48,645 bases of DNA from Colivivens sp963626085 (GTDB taxonomy: Bacteria; Bacteroidota; Bacteroidia; Bacteroidales; Bacteroidaceae). Every line of letters starts with the position of its first letter. Positions within the stretch are counted from its first letter, which is position 1. The DNA is taken from the NCBI GenBank assembly GCA_963626085.1, contig CAVFVJ010000041.1:1-48645 (forward strand). Reading direction: 5' to 3'. Positions 1 to 8,676 of the stretch are shown in pieces. The notes under the pieces were generated by a model. That model was not told the DNA's origin. It searched no databases and saw only the letters and a list, made by a program, of their open reading frames with translations. A program made the translations under genes and the position numbers.

Positions 1-285
1 CACTACCAACAGATGCTCTTCATCATATTCACGCTACTGACAGAATACATGGTAGAAGTGGAGGTACACACACCCAAGGGAAGAGTGGACATTGTGCTGC
101 TAACCAAGACCGACCTCTACATTATCGAGCTGAAGCTGAACCAAACGGCACAGGCAGCGATGAACCAAATCAACCTGAAGAATTACAGCCAGCGGTTCGC
201 CCTCAGCGGCAAACCCATCACAAAGGTAGGAGTTAACTTCGACTCCACACAGGGAAATATCACCGAATGGGTGGTAGAGGCATAA
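1..285 (+). CDS. AAA-ATPase-like / PD-(D/E)XK nuclease domain protein, C-terminal fragment
   Basis: The frame is open from the first base, so the 5' part lies outside the window. The visible 94 residues match the C-terminal PD-(D/E)XK nuclease-like domain (DUF1703 type) of Bacteroidetes AAA-ATPase-like proteins: a GRVDIVL strand carrying the acidic residue, then the YIIELKL strand carrying E-x-K, an alanine-rich helix with GlnIle, a YSQRF turn, and a final KVGVNF strand. Family members are large, multi-copy proteins of unknown role in Bacteroidales. The stop codon lies in the first unit of an 18-base tandem repeat, and the gene converges on ilvC across a shared hairpin. The call of the family is fairly sure; the function is unknown. 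Confidence 0.75.
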   Translation, partial: HYQQMLFIIFTLLTEYMVEVEVHTPKGRVDIVLLTKTDLYIIELKLNQTAQAAMNQINLKNYSQRFALSGKPITKVGVNFDSTQGNITEWVVEA

Positions 286-333
286 AACTACGTAGGAGCG
301 TAAAACCACGTAGGGGCATAAAACTACAGTTAA
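280..333 (+). repeat. three 18-base tandem units spanning a stop codon
   Basis: Three degenerate units begin at 280, 298 and 316, each reading G-C-R-TAAAAC-Y-AC. In the frame of the upstream gene each unit keeps the TAA stop at the same place, so the gene's last codon and stop (GCA TAA) are echoed twice as GCG TAA and GCA TAA. The 18-base period is in frame. Confidence 0.75.
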
Positions 334-336
334 TCG

Positions 337-374
337 AAATAAGGTGTATCCGCTTTAGCAGATACACCTTATTT
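337..374. terminator. bidirectional terminator hairpin
   Basis: A perfect 14-bp inverted repeat pairs 337-350 with 361-374 around a 10-base loop. The outer arms are A/T-only (AAAT/ATTT), so each strand ends in a short U-rich stretch. It sits between the converging ends of the fragment at 1-285 and ilvC. Confidence 0.75.
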
Positions 375-395
375 ATATATAGAGACAGACTGTTA

Positions 396-1439
396 TCAGT
401 TGTTCTCAGGACGGAGCTGACGAACGACCTCAGCTGTGCGCCACATCTCAGAGTCGTGCATAGCAGCCAATTCCTTCTCAAGACCAACACGGTAGTCTGG
501 CTTAGAGTTAGAGTCGATAGAAATCTGAGCCTCATTACCAGTCTTCACAGAATCATAGAGCTGTTGCATAACTGGCTTGATGGCATCGTGGAAACGAGGA
601 GCCCAGTCAAGTGCACCACGCTGAGCAGTAGTAGAACAGTTAGCATACATCCAGTCCATACCCTTTGCAGCGAACAGTGGCATAAGAGACTGAGTGAGTT
701 CCTCCACTGTCTCGTTGAATGCCTCAGATGGAGTGTGTCCGTTCTCACGGAGTGTCTCATACTGAGCTGAAAGCAGACCCTGGATAGCACCCATAAGAGA
801 GCCACGCTCACCAGTAAGGTCTGATGTAGCCTCACGCTGGAAAGTAGTCTCGAACAGGTAACCTGAACCGATACCGATACCAAGAGCGAGAGTACGTTCG
901 AGAGCGTGTCCGCTTGCATCCTGGTATACAGCGTATGATGAGTTAATTCCACGTCCTTCAAGGAACATTGAACGGAGTGAAGTACCAGAACCCTTAGGTG
1001 CGACCATGATAACGTCTACATCCTTTGGAGGAACACATCCAGTACGGTCGCTCCAAGTGATGGCGAAACCATGAGAGAAGTAAAGAGCCTTGCCCGGAGT
1101 GAGGTGCTTCTTCAGTGTTGGCCAAACAGAGATGACAGCTGCGTCAGAAAGCAGACACATCACGATTGTACCCTTCTCGGCAGCCTCCTCGATAGAGAAC
1201 AGAGTCTCGCCCGGAACCCATCCGTCAGCCTTTGCCTTCTCGAAAGTCTTACCCGGACGCTGACCAACAATCACATTGAAGCCATTGTCACGGAGGTTGC
1301 AAGACTGGCCAGGGCCCTGTACTCCATAACCAATCACAGCGATGGTCTCATTCTTCAATATCTCACGAGCTTTCTCAAGTGGGAACTCCTCACGGGTCAT
1401 CACTTCCTCAATGACACCGCCAAAATTCATTTTTGCCAT
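396..1439 (-). CDS. ilvC: ketol-acid reductoisomerase
   Basis: Converts 2-acetolactate or 2-aceto-2-hydroxybutyrate to the dihydroxy acid with NAD(P)H and Mg2+, the second step of valine, leucine and isoleucine synthesis. The 347-residue protein has the Rossmann motif GYGVQGPGQ (37-45), a catalytic-type His in FSHGF (H123), and the metal-binding stretch TSDLTGERG with D207 and E211. Length fits the short class I enzyme in its Bacteroidetes form. The start ATG is preceded by AAAGGA about 10 bases upstream, one of the few clear ribosome sites here. It is the last gene of ilvD-ilvB-ilvN-ilvC and is separated from ilvN by a 26-base minisatellite. Two stop codons in a row (TGA TAA) end it. Confidence 0.96.
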   Translation of the reverse strand: MAKMNFGGVIEEVMTREEFPLEKAREILKNETIAVIGYGVQGPGQSCNLRDNGFNVIVGQRPGKTFEKAKADGWVPGETLFSIEEAAEKGTIVMCLLSDAAVISVWPTLKKHLTPGKALYFSHGFAITWSDRTGCVPPKDVDVIMVAPKGSGTSLRSMFLEGRGINSSYAVYQDASGHALERTLALGIGIGSGYLFETTFQREATSDLTGERGSLMGAIQGLLSAQYETLRENGHTPSEAFNETVEELTQSLMPLFAAKGMDWMYANCSTTAQRGALDWAPRFHDAIKPVMQQLYDSVKTGNEAQISIDSNSKPDYRVGLEKELAAMHDSEMWRTAEVVRQLRPENN

Positions 1440-1471
1440 AATAAAATCCTTTCTTTATTTTAGTTAAATAT

Positions 1472-1646
1472 CAGATTACTCTTTGTGTCTTTTCTCACAG
1501 ATTACTCTTTGTGTCTTTTCTCACAGATTACTCTTTGTGTCTTTTCTCACAGATTACTCTTTGTGTCTTTTCTCACAGATTACTCTTTGTGTCTTTTCTC
1601 ACAGATTACTCTTTGTGTCTTTTCTCACAGATTACTCTTTGTGTCT
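1472..1646. repeat. 26-base minisatellite, 6.7 copies, between ilvN and ilvC
   Basis: Six identical 26-base units start at 1472, 1498, 1524, 1550, 1576 and 1602, followed by a 19-base partial copy from 1628. The partial copy is the 3' end of ilvN: on the minus strand every unit carries AGACACAAAGAGTAATCTG, in which GAG TAA is ilvN's last codon and stop. The array therefore looks like tandem amplification of the gene's own tail. The units lack spacers, so this is not CRISPR, and I see no stable hairpin in a unit. Confidence 0.95.
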
Positions 1647-2240
1647 CATCTCCTCACGCATCGCAAGATAAGCGTCGAGACGTTCCTCGGTACTCTTTGT
1701 GATACAGATCCTACCTGAACGCACAAACTGGAGTACAGCCCCCTGTTCGTTCAGCGCATTGTAGAGAGAGAGTATTTCCTTAGTAACGCCTGTCATCTCC
1801 GCTGTAGCGTAGACAGGGTTCACCTCCACAATATGTGCATTGTGCAGACGTATGGTCTTCGACACTGCGTCGTTCTCCAGCATCACTGGAGTCGAGATTT
1901 TCAGTAGCGAAGTCTCAATGATAAATATCTCATCATCCGTGTAGTAGTTTGCCTGCAACACATCCACCCGCTTCTCCATCTGTTTGGTAAGTTGCCGTGC
2001 CATACGTTCGGAGCAATAGCAAGTGACAGTAAACTTGTGCACACCCCTTGTACTGGAGGCACACACGTTGATTGTCTCTATATTAATCTGTCTACGTGTG
2101 AAGATGGCAGAAATCTGTGACAACAATCCAGGTGTATTCTCAGAGTATATGAGGATGGTGTACAGTTTTTCACACTGCGTCAAATCCTTCTCTTCTATGT
2201 TTTTGCATTTACCGCAAACATTACAATCATTATTTTCCAT
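1632..2240 (-). CDS. ilvN: acetolactate synthase small (regulatory) subunit
   Basis: Regulatory partner of IlvB; its ACT domain normally binds valine for feedback control. About residues 26-100 form the ACT domain (LYTILIYSENTPGLLSQISA, then the RRQINIETINV segment), followed by the C-terminal small-subunit domain. I chose ATG at 2240 (202 residues); a GTG six bases upstream is possible. Unusual: about 24 residues precede the ACT domain and carry Cys-x2-Cys-x2-Cys (CNVCGKC) plus a fourth Cys about 11 residues later, whereas typical IlvN proteins start almost directly with the ACT domain. It lies 39 bases after ilvB. Its last codons are repeated in the following minisatellite. Confidence 0.92.
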   Translation of the reverse strand: MENNDCNVCGKCKNIEEKDLTQCEKLYTILIYSENTPGLLSQISAIFTRRQINIETINVCASSTRGVHKFTVTCYCSERMARQLTKQMEKRVDVLQANYYTDDEIFIIETSLLKISTPVMLENDAVSKTIRLHNAHIVEVNPVYATAEMTGVTKEILSLYNALNEQGAVLQFVRSGRICITKSTEERLDAYLAMREEMRHKE

Positions 2241-2279
2241 TACCACTGACTGTTATATGGATTATTTGAGGGGTTTAAC

Positions 2280-3971
2280 TTATAGTTCAAGAATCATCTC
2301 GTTGACGTTGGCTCCCGGAGGGGTCATCGGAAGTACATTATCCTCTTCCAGAACAGCGCACTGCAAGAGGTAAGGCCCATCTGTCGCCAACATCTTTTCT
2401 ATTGCACTGTCAATATGTTCCCTGTCGACCACTGTCTCAACCGGTATTCCGTATGCCTTGGCTATGAGTTCGTAGTCGGGATTCATCATCGGAGTGAACG
2501 AATAACGGTGGTTGAAGAACATCGCTTGCCACTGACGCACATTACCGAGGTAATTGTTGTTCAGCAGTATTATTTTCACCGGTGAATGTTGCTCCATGAT
2601 AGTTCCCAGTTCCTGGATAGTCATCTGCAGTCCACCGTCGCCCACGAACAAGCACACCGTGCGGTCGGGCGCACCGAATGTAGCACCAATGGCAGCCGGA
2701 AGTCCGAATCCCATTGTTCCGCATCCCCCAGAAGTGACGACACTGTGTGGTTTGGTGAACTTGAAGTACCTGCATCCGAACATCTGATTCTGTCCCACAT
2801 CGGTCACGAGGACACCCTCGTTCTTGGTCGCCTCACTCACCTTGTGTATGACCTCAGCCATACGGAGCGGTCCATCTGCCGGATACACAGCCTTGCTGAT
2901 GACCTTCTCGTATTCCTTCTCGTCATAAGGCTTGAACGACTCAATCCATTCTTTATGCGTGGTCTTGTGAACTCGCTTGGTCACCTCAGCCAGTGTACAT
3001 TTGCAGTCGCCCAACACAGCCAAAGTGGTCTTCACGTTCTTGTCAATCTCACTGGGGTCGATATCGAAATGAATAATCTTAGCCTGCTTAGCATAAGTGT
3101 TGATATTTCCAGTTATACGGTCGTCGAAACGCATACCTACCGCAATGAGCAGGTCGCACTCGTTAGTCTTGACGTTCGGTCCGAGGTTTCCGTGCATTCC
3201 CAGCATTCCCACATTCAGTGGATGAGCCGAAGGCAGGTCGGACAAGCCGAGGAGAGTACAGCCCACAGGTATGTCCGCTTTTTCTATCAGTTCGAGGAGT
3301 TCCGCATGTGCGTTACCCAGTTCCACTCCCTGTCCTGCAAGCAAGAGAGGTTTGTCTGAATGGTTGATGAGGTAAGCCGCCTGCTCAATGGCATCATTGT
3401 CCATTGTCGGTACAGGCTGATAGCTACGAATGAAGTTCTCCTTGTGCGGTTCATAGTCCACCATCGCAGTCTGTGCGTTCTTGGCGAAGTCGAGCACAAC
3501 CGGTCCCGGTCGTCCGCTGCGCGCAATATAAAACGCACGGCTCACAGCCCAGGCTATATCCTCTGCACGACGAATCTGGTAACTCCACTTGGTGATTGGG
3601 TTAGTCACATTCACCACGTCCACCTCTTGAAAGGCATCAGTACCCAACATCGAAGCACCCACCTGTCCACAAATCACCACAATAGGAGTGGAGTCAATCA
3701 TCGCATCTGCAATGCCCGTGATGGTGTTGGTAGCACCCGGTCCACTGGTTACGATGGCACATCCCACCTTACCCGACACACGTGCATAGCCTTGTGCCGC
3801 ATGGGCAGCCCCCTGTTCGTGGCGCACCAGTATGTGGTGCAACCTGTCTGTATAATCATAAAGTGCGTCGTAGACGGGCATAATCGATCCACCGGGATAA
3901 CCGAACAGAGTGTCCACACCCTCATTAAGCAAAGACTTCATCAATGCTTCAGCACCTGTAATTTTTTCCAT
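2280..3971 (-). CDS. ilvB: acetolactate synthase large (catalytic) subunit
   Basis: Thiamine-diphosphate enzyme that joins two pyruvates, or pyruvate and 2-oxobutyrate, in the first committed step of branched-chain amino acid synthesis. The 563-residue protein has the three expected domains: an N-terminal pyrimidine-binding domain with the catalytic Glu in RHEQGAAHAA (E52), a central FAD-type domain, and the C-terminal ThDP motif running from GDGGLQM to LLNNNYLG at about 440-470. ATG at 3971 is preferred over an in-frame TTG six bases upstream. It follows ilvD by 66 bases and precedes ilvN by 39 bases, so the holoenzyme subunits are co-transcribed. Confidence 0.96.
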   Translation of the reverse strand: MEKITGAEALMKSLLNEGVDTLFGYPGGSIMPVYDALYDYTDRLHHILVRHEQGAAHAAQGYARVSGKVGCAIVTSGPGATNTITGIADAMIDSTPIVVICGQVGASMLGTDAFQEVDVVNVTNPITKWSYQIRRAEDIAWAVSRAFYIARSGRPGPVVLDFAKNAQTAMVDYEPHKENFIRSYQPVPTMDNDAIEQAAYLINHSDKPLLLAGQGVELGNAHAELLELIEKADIPVGCTLLGLSDLPSAHPLNVGMLGMHGNLGPNVKTNECDLLIAVGMRFDDRITGNINTYAKQAKIIHFDIDPSEIDKNVKTTLAVLGDCKCTLAEVTKRVHKTTHKEWIESFKPYDEKEYEKVISKAVYPADGPLRMAEVIHKVSEATKNEGVLVTDVGQNQMFGCRYFKFTKPHSVVTSGGCGTMGFGLPAAIGATFGAPDRTVCLFVGDGGLQMTIQELGTIMEQHSPVKIILLNNNYLGNVRQWQAMFFNHRYSFTPMMNPDYELIAKAYGIPVETVVDREHIDSAIEKMLATDGPYLLQCAVLEEDNVLPMTPPGANVNEMILEL

Positions 3972-4037
3972 TATCAAATCAACACTTATTGTCTACTTCC
4001 CTACTTCGGTCTGTCTACCAATGGGAAGCAGCACTTC

Positions 4038-5840
4038 TTAATCAATTATTCTCACGCCTCCCTTGTCCGCACTGCTCACACTCTGAGCATACGCACGCAG
4101 AGACTTACTTACTTTCCTGTTACGTTTCAACGGTTGTTGCGGACGTGCAGCCAACTCCTCATCGCTCAACCTCACGTTGATTGAACGGTTAGGTATGTCA
4201 ATCTCAATGATGTCTCCGTCCACAATCTTACCTATATTACCGCCACTTGCAGCCTCTGGACTTATGTGTCCGATACTGAGTCCACTTGTTCCACCAGAGA
4301 AACGTCCGTCAGTGATGAGTGCACACTCCTTACCGAGGTGCATGGACTTGATGTAAGATGTAGGATAGAGCATCTCCTGCATTCCCGGTCCGCCCTTCGG
4401 ACCTTCATGGGTTATCACAACCACATCGCCCGACTTCACCTTACCGCCAAGGATTCCCTCGCAAGCATCTTCCTGTGAGTCGAACACCACAGCCGGTCCA
4501 GCGAATTTCCACAGGCTCTCGTCCACTCCAGCTGTCTTTACCACACATCCGTCCTGAGCGATGTTGCCAAACAGGATTGCCATTCCACCATCCTTGGTGT
4601 AGGCGTGTTCAATGTCGCGTATACAACCGTTGGTGCGGTCAGTATCCAGTGTCTCATAATTGGTGCTCTGTACACCCAATTTATTGCAGAACACTCCAGC
4701 TGGAGCTGAAGAGTAGATTCTCTTAGCCTCAGGGTCGACCTCAGCCTTCAGTATACTGTATTTCTCAATATCCTCAGCCAGAGTAGCTCCGTTCACACGC
4801 TTCACCGAGATGTCAATAAGTCCGCCCTTAGCCAGCTCGCCCAACAGGTTGAGCATTCCGCCAGCGCGTCCACATTCCTGCACACTGTACTTCTGTGAGT
4901 TCGGTGCCAGTTTGCAAAGGAACGGGGTCTTGCGTGAAAGGCGGTCAATGTCAGCCATAGTGAAGTCCACCTCTGCCTCTTGTGCCACAGCAAGCAGGTG
5001 CAGCACAGTATTGGTTGACGCACCCATCGCAATATCAAGAGTCATAGCGTTGAGGAACGCCTGGCGTGTAGCTATACTGCGCGGCAACACACTGTCGTCA
5101 CCGTTCTCATAATAAGCGAAGGCATTTTTCACGATTTGTCGTGCCGCAGCCCTCATCAGTTCCGCACGGTTCACGTGAGTTGCCAAAATCGTTCCGTTGC
5201 CAGGCAGTGAGAGACCGATAGCCTCAGTCAGGTTGTTCATAGAGTTGGCAGTGAACATGCCGGAGCAGCAACCGCACCCCGGACAAGCCCTGTCCTCCAC
5301 CTCAGCCAGTTCCGCATCGCTCACAGTCGGGTCTGCGCCCTTCACCATTGCAGCGATAAGGTCGAGGTTCTCACCCTTGAACTTCCCAGCCTCCATCGGA
5401 CCTCCTGACACGAACACAGCCGGGATGTTCAGTCGCATCGCAGCCATAAGCATTCCCGGAGTAATCTTGTCACAGTTGGAGATACAAATCATTGCGTCTG
5501 CCTTGTGTGCGTTGACCATGTATTCCACTGAATCGGCTATTATGTCACGGCTTGGCAGTGAATACAACATTCCGTCGTGACCCATGGCTATACCATCGTC
5601 AATGGCTATAGTATTGAACTCAGCGGCATAGCAGCCCATTTTCTCTATCTCAGCCTTTACAATCTGTCCTGCCTCGTGCAGATGTGTGTGACCCGGTACA
5701 AACTGGGTGAAAGAGTTCACGATGGCAATGATTGGTTTGCCAAACTGTTCCCTTTTCATTCCGTTAGCCACCCACAAAGCCCGTGCTCCTGCCATACGGC
5801 GACCTTCTGTACAAACGGCACTACGTAATTTATGTTTCAT
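4038..5840 (-). CDS. ilvD: dihydroxy-acid dehydratase
   Basis: Iron-sulfur dehydratase making 2-keto-isovalerate and 2-keto-3-methylvalerate, the third step after IlvBN and IlvC. Visible hallmarks are SNCDKITPGM (cluster Cys), PGCGCCSGMFTANSM (second Cys cluster), and the C-terminal KGGPGMQEML and DGRFSGGTSG stretches. The ATG at 5840 (600 residues, MKHKLRSAV) is chosen because homologues start there and GGTAAAAAAGAA precedes it; a TTG further upstream (5867) is unlikely. First gene of the operon, about 30 bases downstream of the predicted start of transcription, which leaves no room for a leader-peptide attenuator. Confidence 0.96.
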   Translation of the reverse strand: MKHKLRSAVCTEGRRMAGARALWVANGMKREQFGKPIIAIVNSFTQFVPGHTHLHEAGQIVKAEIEKMGCYAAEFNTIAIDDGIAMGHDGMLYSLPSRDIIADSVEYMVNAHKADAMICISNCDKITPGMLMAAMRLNIPAVFVSGGPMEAGKFKGENLDLIAAMVKGADPTVSDAELAEVEDRACPGCGCCSGMFTANSMNNLTEAIGLSLPGNGTILATHVNRAELMRAAARQIVKNAFAYYENGDDSVLPRSIATRQAFLNAMTLDIAMGASTNTVLHLLAVAQEAEVDFTMADIDRLSRKTPFLCKLAPNSQKYSVQECGRAGGMLNLLGELAKGGLIDISVKRVNGATLAEDIEKYSILKAEVDPEAKRIYSSAPAGVFCNKLGVQSTNYETLDTDRTNGCIRDIEHAYTKDGGMAILFGNIAQDGCVVKTAGVDESLWKFAGPAVVFDSQEDACEGILGGKVKSGDVVVITHEGPKGGPGMQEMLYPTSYIKSMHLGKECALITDGRFSGGTSGLSIGHISPEAASGGNIGKIVDGDIIEIDIPNRSINVRLSDEELAARPQQPLKRNRKVSKSLRAYAQSVSSADKGGVRIID

Positions 5841-5875
5841 TTCTTTTTTACCTTTCGCTTTAACCAATTAGTCTG

Positions 5876-5906
5876 CAAAATTACAATAATATACTGTAAG
5901 TGCCAA
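5876..5906 (-). promoter_or_regulatory. promoter of ilvDBNC operon
   Basis: On the minus strand TTGG (5903-5906) is followed after exactly 19 bases by TAATTTTG (5876-5883), fitting the Bacteroidetes -33/-7 pattern. Transcription should start near 5869, giving a leader of about 30 bases before the ilvD ATG. Confidence 0.7.
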
Positions 5907-6009
5907 CACTTTTACTGAAAAATTTCGTGGACACTTACCTTATTGCATCCGTTTCACTCCGATTGTTTACTGCATCACACATAAAAGCATTCAAAGCAAG
6001 ACAACCGCA

Positions 6010-7686
6010 TCACTTTCCCGACATTCTTTTTTGTAGCAACCGCAATGCCAGCTGATTGACAAAAGTCTCGCCCATTGGACGGAACAAATCATGTCCAGCT
6101 GCATTCAGATGTGCTGTGTCGTTAGCTCCCTGGAAATACCGTTTTCTGAACTCAGGGTCGCGCACCTGTACAACACAGCGTTCATTATAGTTGTCAAGTA
6201 CGGGTACATCATGTTTGCGGCACACCTCACGAATCACGCCTATCACCTCCTTGAATCCGGGACGGTCCACAAACCACGGTGTAACAAACCCGATCTGTGA
6301 GTTTGGAAATTTCCTCTCGAGATTAGTAAGCAGATGGTCCAGGCTGTCGCGCACCGTCTGCAACGAGTCCGCACTACCCTGTGCCAGTCCTGCGTCATTA
6401 TGGCCTGCAATGATTAGTACTATATCGGCATCATTGTCCATGTCTCCAAACCTCTGTGAGAGAGACTTGCCAAACCCGTCTTTGGTACGGTCGAAAGCCA
6501 TGCAAGACCCGTTGCGGCCATAGTTTCTGTAAGTCATCCCATGCGCCCTTGCCACCTTGTAGTGCCAGGTTTCCTCCTTGGCAGCCCTGTGGTTCGCCAC
6601 ATAACTGTCACCAATCACGTTGACCGACAGCCCTGCCAGTGGGTCACGCTTCACCCTCTCGTCAAGCACAGGCCAGCCTTCAGCGTCAAAATGCATTTTC
6701 TTTATTACCAGTTTGGACGCTCCGCCAGCGGCTCTTGAATAGCCATGAGCCATGAAGTACCACTGTCCGTCAAACTTATAGGCTGACGTATGTCCTATGC
6801 CATAGAAGTCGCTGTCTCTCTCCGCTATGATGTCTCCGCCACCAGCAGCCATGTCCTTGCCCTTGCTATCAAGGTAAGGTCCGCTTACCTTCTTCGAGCG
6901 TCCCACTACCACTTTGTAGTTACTGTTCGCACCCTTGCAGCAGTAGTCCCACGACACGAAGAGGTAGTAGTACTCGCCCTCTTTTATTATAAAGGGAGCT
7001 TCGATTGCGTTGGCACCTGCATCGGGAGCCTGTCCAGCACGCTCCATGTCCTCTTTCGACACGAGTTGTTTCATGTTATTGCGCAAATACCGCCTCGCTA
7101 TAGTCTTTATCTTCCCCTTGGGAGTCTTGAAGTCTTTGTCGAGCTTCACCAGTTGGATACCGTCCCAGAACGAGCCCCACGAGAGCCACGGCTGTCCCTT
7201 CGCATCGACAATCAAGTTCGGGTCAATGGCATTCCAGTTGGTCTTGTTCTGTACGCTCCGCACCACTACTCCCCTGTCAGTCCACTTATAGTCGGGTGAT
7301 TCTGGGTTGAGTGTCTTGTTGGTCATGAGTCCTATAGCCGACCCGTTCTTTCCAAATGTAGAGCAACTGTAGTACAAGTACCACGTCCCGTTGTGGTACT
7401 GGATATCGGGAGCCCACGTATGTCCTCTGTATCCAGGAACGGAATCTACAGCCCACTGTGGAGCCTGTCGCATGACTGGCGGCATCCGTCTCCATGTCCT
7501 CATGTCGTCAGACACCATACACCCGATGCCCTGACCAGTCGAATAGATGTAATACTTGCCGTCGCACTGAGCCATTACAGGGTCGTGCACATCCGGGTCC
7601 GTGTCTACCCTGCCCTGTCCGTAGACACACGTAGCCAGCAGCATTGCCGCTGCCGCACACAATAGTTGAAGTGGATATTTTTTCAT
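6010..7686 (-). CDS. secreted GH43 arabinanase-like domain fused to SGNH esterase
   Basis: The 558-residue protein starts with a signal peptide (1-23, cut near VYGQ). Residues about 28-345 form a five-bladed GH43 domain with candidate catalytic residues D35 (VHDPVM), D155 (NAIDPNLI) and E229 (NAIEAPFI), the arrangement of arabinan endo-1,5-alpha-L-arabinosidases. Residues about 353-558 form an SGNH/GDSL hydrolase with GDSYV (359-363), GHND (428-431) and D-x2-H (D523, H526), probably an acetyl or similar carbohydrate esterase. One periplasmic or surface protein would thus cut an arabinan backbone and remove ester groups. A good promoter lies upstream. No SusC/SusD pair is in the window, so this is not part of a visible polysaccharide utilisation locus. 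Exact substrates are inferred. Confidence 0.88.
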   Translation of the reverse strand: MKKYPLQLLCAAAAMLLATCVYGQGRVDTDPDVHDPVMAQCDGKYYIYSTGQGIGCMVSDDMRTWRRMPPVMRQAPQWAVDSVPGYRGHTWAPDIQYHNGTWYLYYSCSTFGKNGSAIGLMTNKTLNPESPDYKWTDRGVVVRSVQNKTNWNAIDPNLIVDAKGQPWLSWGSFWDGIQLVKLDKDFKTPKGKIKTIARRYLRNNMKQLVSKEDMERAGQAPDAGANAIEAPFIIKEGEYYYLFVSWDYCCKGANSNYKVVVGRSKKVSGPYLDSKGKDMAAGGGDIIAERDSDFYGIGHTSAYKFDGQWYFMAHGYSRAAGGASKLVIKKMHFDAEGWPVLDERVKRDPLAGLSVNVIGDSYVANHRAAKEETWHYKVARAHGMTYRNYGRNGSCMAFDRTKDGFGKSLSQRFGDMDNDADIVLIIAGHNDAGLAQGSADSLQTVRDSLDHLLTNLERKFPNSQIGFVTPWFVDRPGFKEVIGVIREVCRKHDVPVLDNYNERCVVQVRDPEFRKRYFQGANDTAHLNAAGHDLFRPMGETFVNQLALRLLQKRMSGK

Positions 7687-7716
7687 AATTATTACGTAAG
7701 AACGCTTATTTCAGCA

Positions 7717-7747
7717 CAAATATATGGTAAAACAACGAGCTATCCAA
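7717..7747 (-). promoter_or_regulatory. promoter of GH43-SGNH gene
   Basis: Minus strand TTGG (7744-7747), 19-base gap, TATATTTG (7717-7724). The layout is identical to the ilvD promoter. Predicted leader is about 25 bases. Confidence 0.65.
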
Positions 7748-7809
7748 CCATTATCCGCGTTTTTTCAAAAAAAAAGCATGTCAAAATGCATCGGAGACCA
7801 AATAATCGT

Positions 7810-7817
7810 TATCTTTG
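7810..7817 (+). promoter_or_regulatory. -7 element of the carboxymuconolactone-decarboxylase gene
   Basis: TATCTTTG on the plus strand, about 25 bases before the ATG at 7842. No good -33 TTTG is visible, so this is weaker than the neighbouring promoters. It is divergent from the GH43 promoter, with overlapping upstream regions. Confidence 0.5.
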
Positions 7818-7841
7818 CATAATAACAGAAACACCACTAAT

Positions 7842-8630
7842 ATGAGAGAGATAAAAATTACCAAGCGCGCTCACGAGGAAATGCGCAAGTTGTTTTCCTC
7901 AAGCAGATCTAAGATCAACAACATACATACAGACCCCGAACTATCGGAGATAGTGGATAACTTTGCATTCGACAAGACGTTGGAGAAAACTGACGGCATC
8001 GTACTGGAGAAGACCCGTGTCATGTGTCTGTTGGCAACCATGATTGGGTGCAATGCCATCAACGAGTTCAAGCAGTTTGTGGATGCCTGTCTCAACCGAG
8101 GTGTCAAGCCACGTGAGATACGCGAGATTGTGTACATGGCGTACCCTTATGTCGGAGCTGCCCTGCTTGTCGACTACAACCTTCTGATGAACGACATCTT
8201 CGAGAACAACGGCATACGCCTGCCGCTCGACCCACAGAACACGGTAGCCAACGACGAGGAGGCACTGGAGAAGGGTAAGCAACTGCTCGACGAGACATTC
8301 GGCAAGGGTTCCGTAGACAGTCTCATCGCATCAGCCCCTAAGGGACAGGAGCACCTGACCAACTTCATGGCAGAGTATTGCTTCGGACGGTTCTACACCC
8401 GTACTGGCATTGACCCACAACACCGCGAACTCATAGCCTTCTGTCTGCTGGCAGCCATGGGAGGATGCGACGACCGTCTGTTTGTCCATGCGCAGGGCTG
8501 CAAGAACCACAACATCTCCAAGGAAGAGATGATAGCTGTCTGCACCATCATATTACCGTGGATCGGATTCCCACGTACGCTCAATGCTGTCTCAATCATC
8601 AACAAGGCATACTATGCACAGATAATGTGA
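7842..8630 (+). CDS. tandem carboxymuconolactone decarboxylase (AhpD-like) family protein
   Basis: 262 residues with two consecutive CMD domains, about 40-125 and 165-262. The first contains KTRVMCLLATMIGCNAI and an EIVYMAYPYVG helix; the second contains HRELIAFCLLAAMGGCDD and a FVHAQGC helix. The AhpD-type CxxC pair that would give peroxidase or disulfide-reductase activity is absent, so it is more like the gamma-carboxymuconolactone decarboxylase branch, whose true substrates in gut Bacteroidales are mostly unknown. Start at ATG 7842 is favoured because the -7 box overlaps the only earlier in-frame start (TTG 7815). Not linked to aromatic degradation genes here. Confidence 0.85.
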   Translation: MREIKITKRAHEEMRKLFSSSRSKINNIHTDPELSEIVDNFAFDKTLEKTDGIVLEKTRVMCLLATMIGCNAINEFKQFVDACLNRGVKPREIREIVYMAYPYVGAALLVDYNLLMNDIFENNGIRLPLDPQNTVANDEEALEKGKQLLDETFGKGSVDSLIASAPKGQEHLTNFMAEYCFGRFYTRTGIDPQHRELIAFCLLAAMGGCDDRLFVHAQGCKNHNISKEEMIAVCTIILPWIGFPRTLNAVSIINKAYYAQIM

Positions 8631-8676
8631 TGCGTACACCCACACGCAATGTAGTGTGTGGCACAACCGTATATAC

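Noticed and set aside
1472..1646. Possible CRISPR array
   Set aside because: The repeats are directly adjacent without spacers.
1483..1718. Plus-strand frames of 62-77 codons rich in Phe, Leu and Ser
   Set aside because: They only read through the 26-base minisatellite, which has no stops on that strand, and run antisense into ilvN; the peptide is a repeat artefact.
2586..3359. 257-codon plus-strand frame opposite ilvB
   Set aside because: ilvB is complete and intact; the antisense frame has no recognisable domain.
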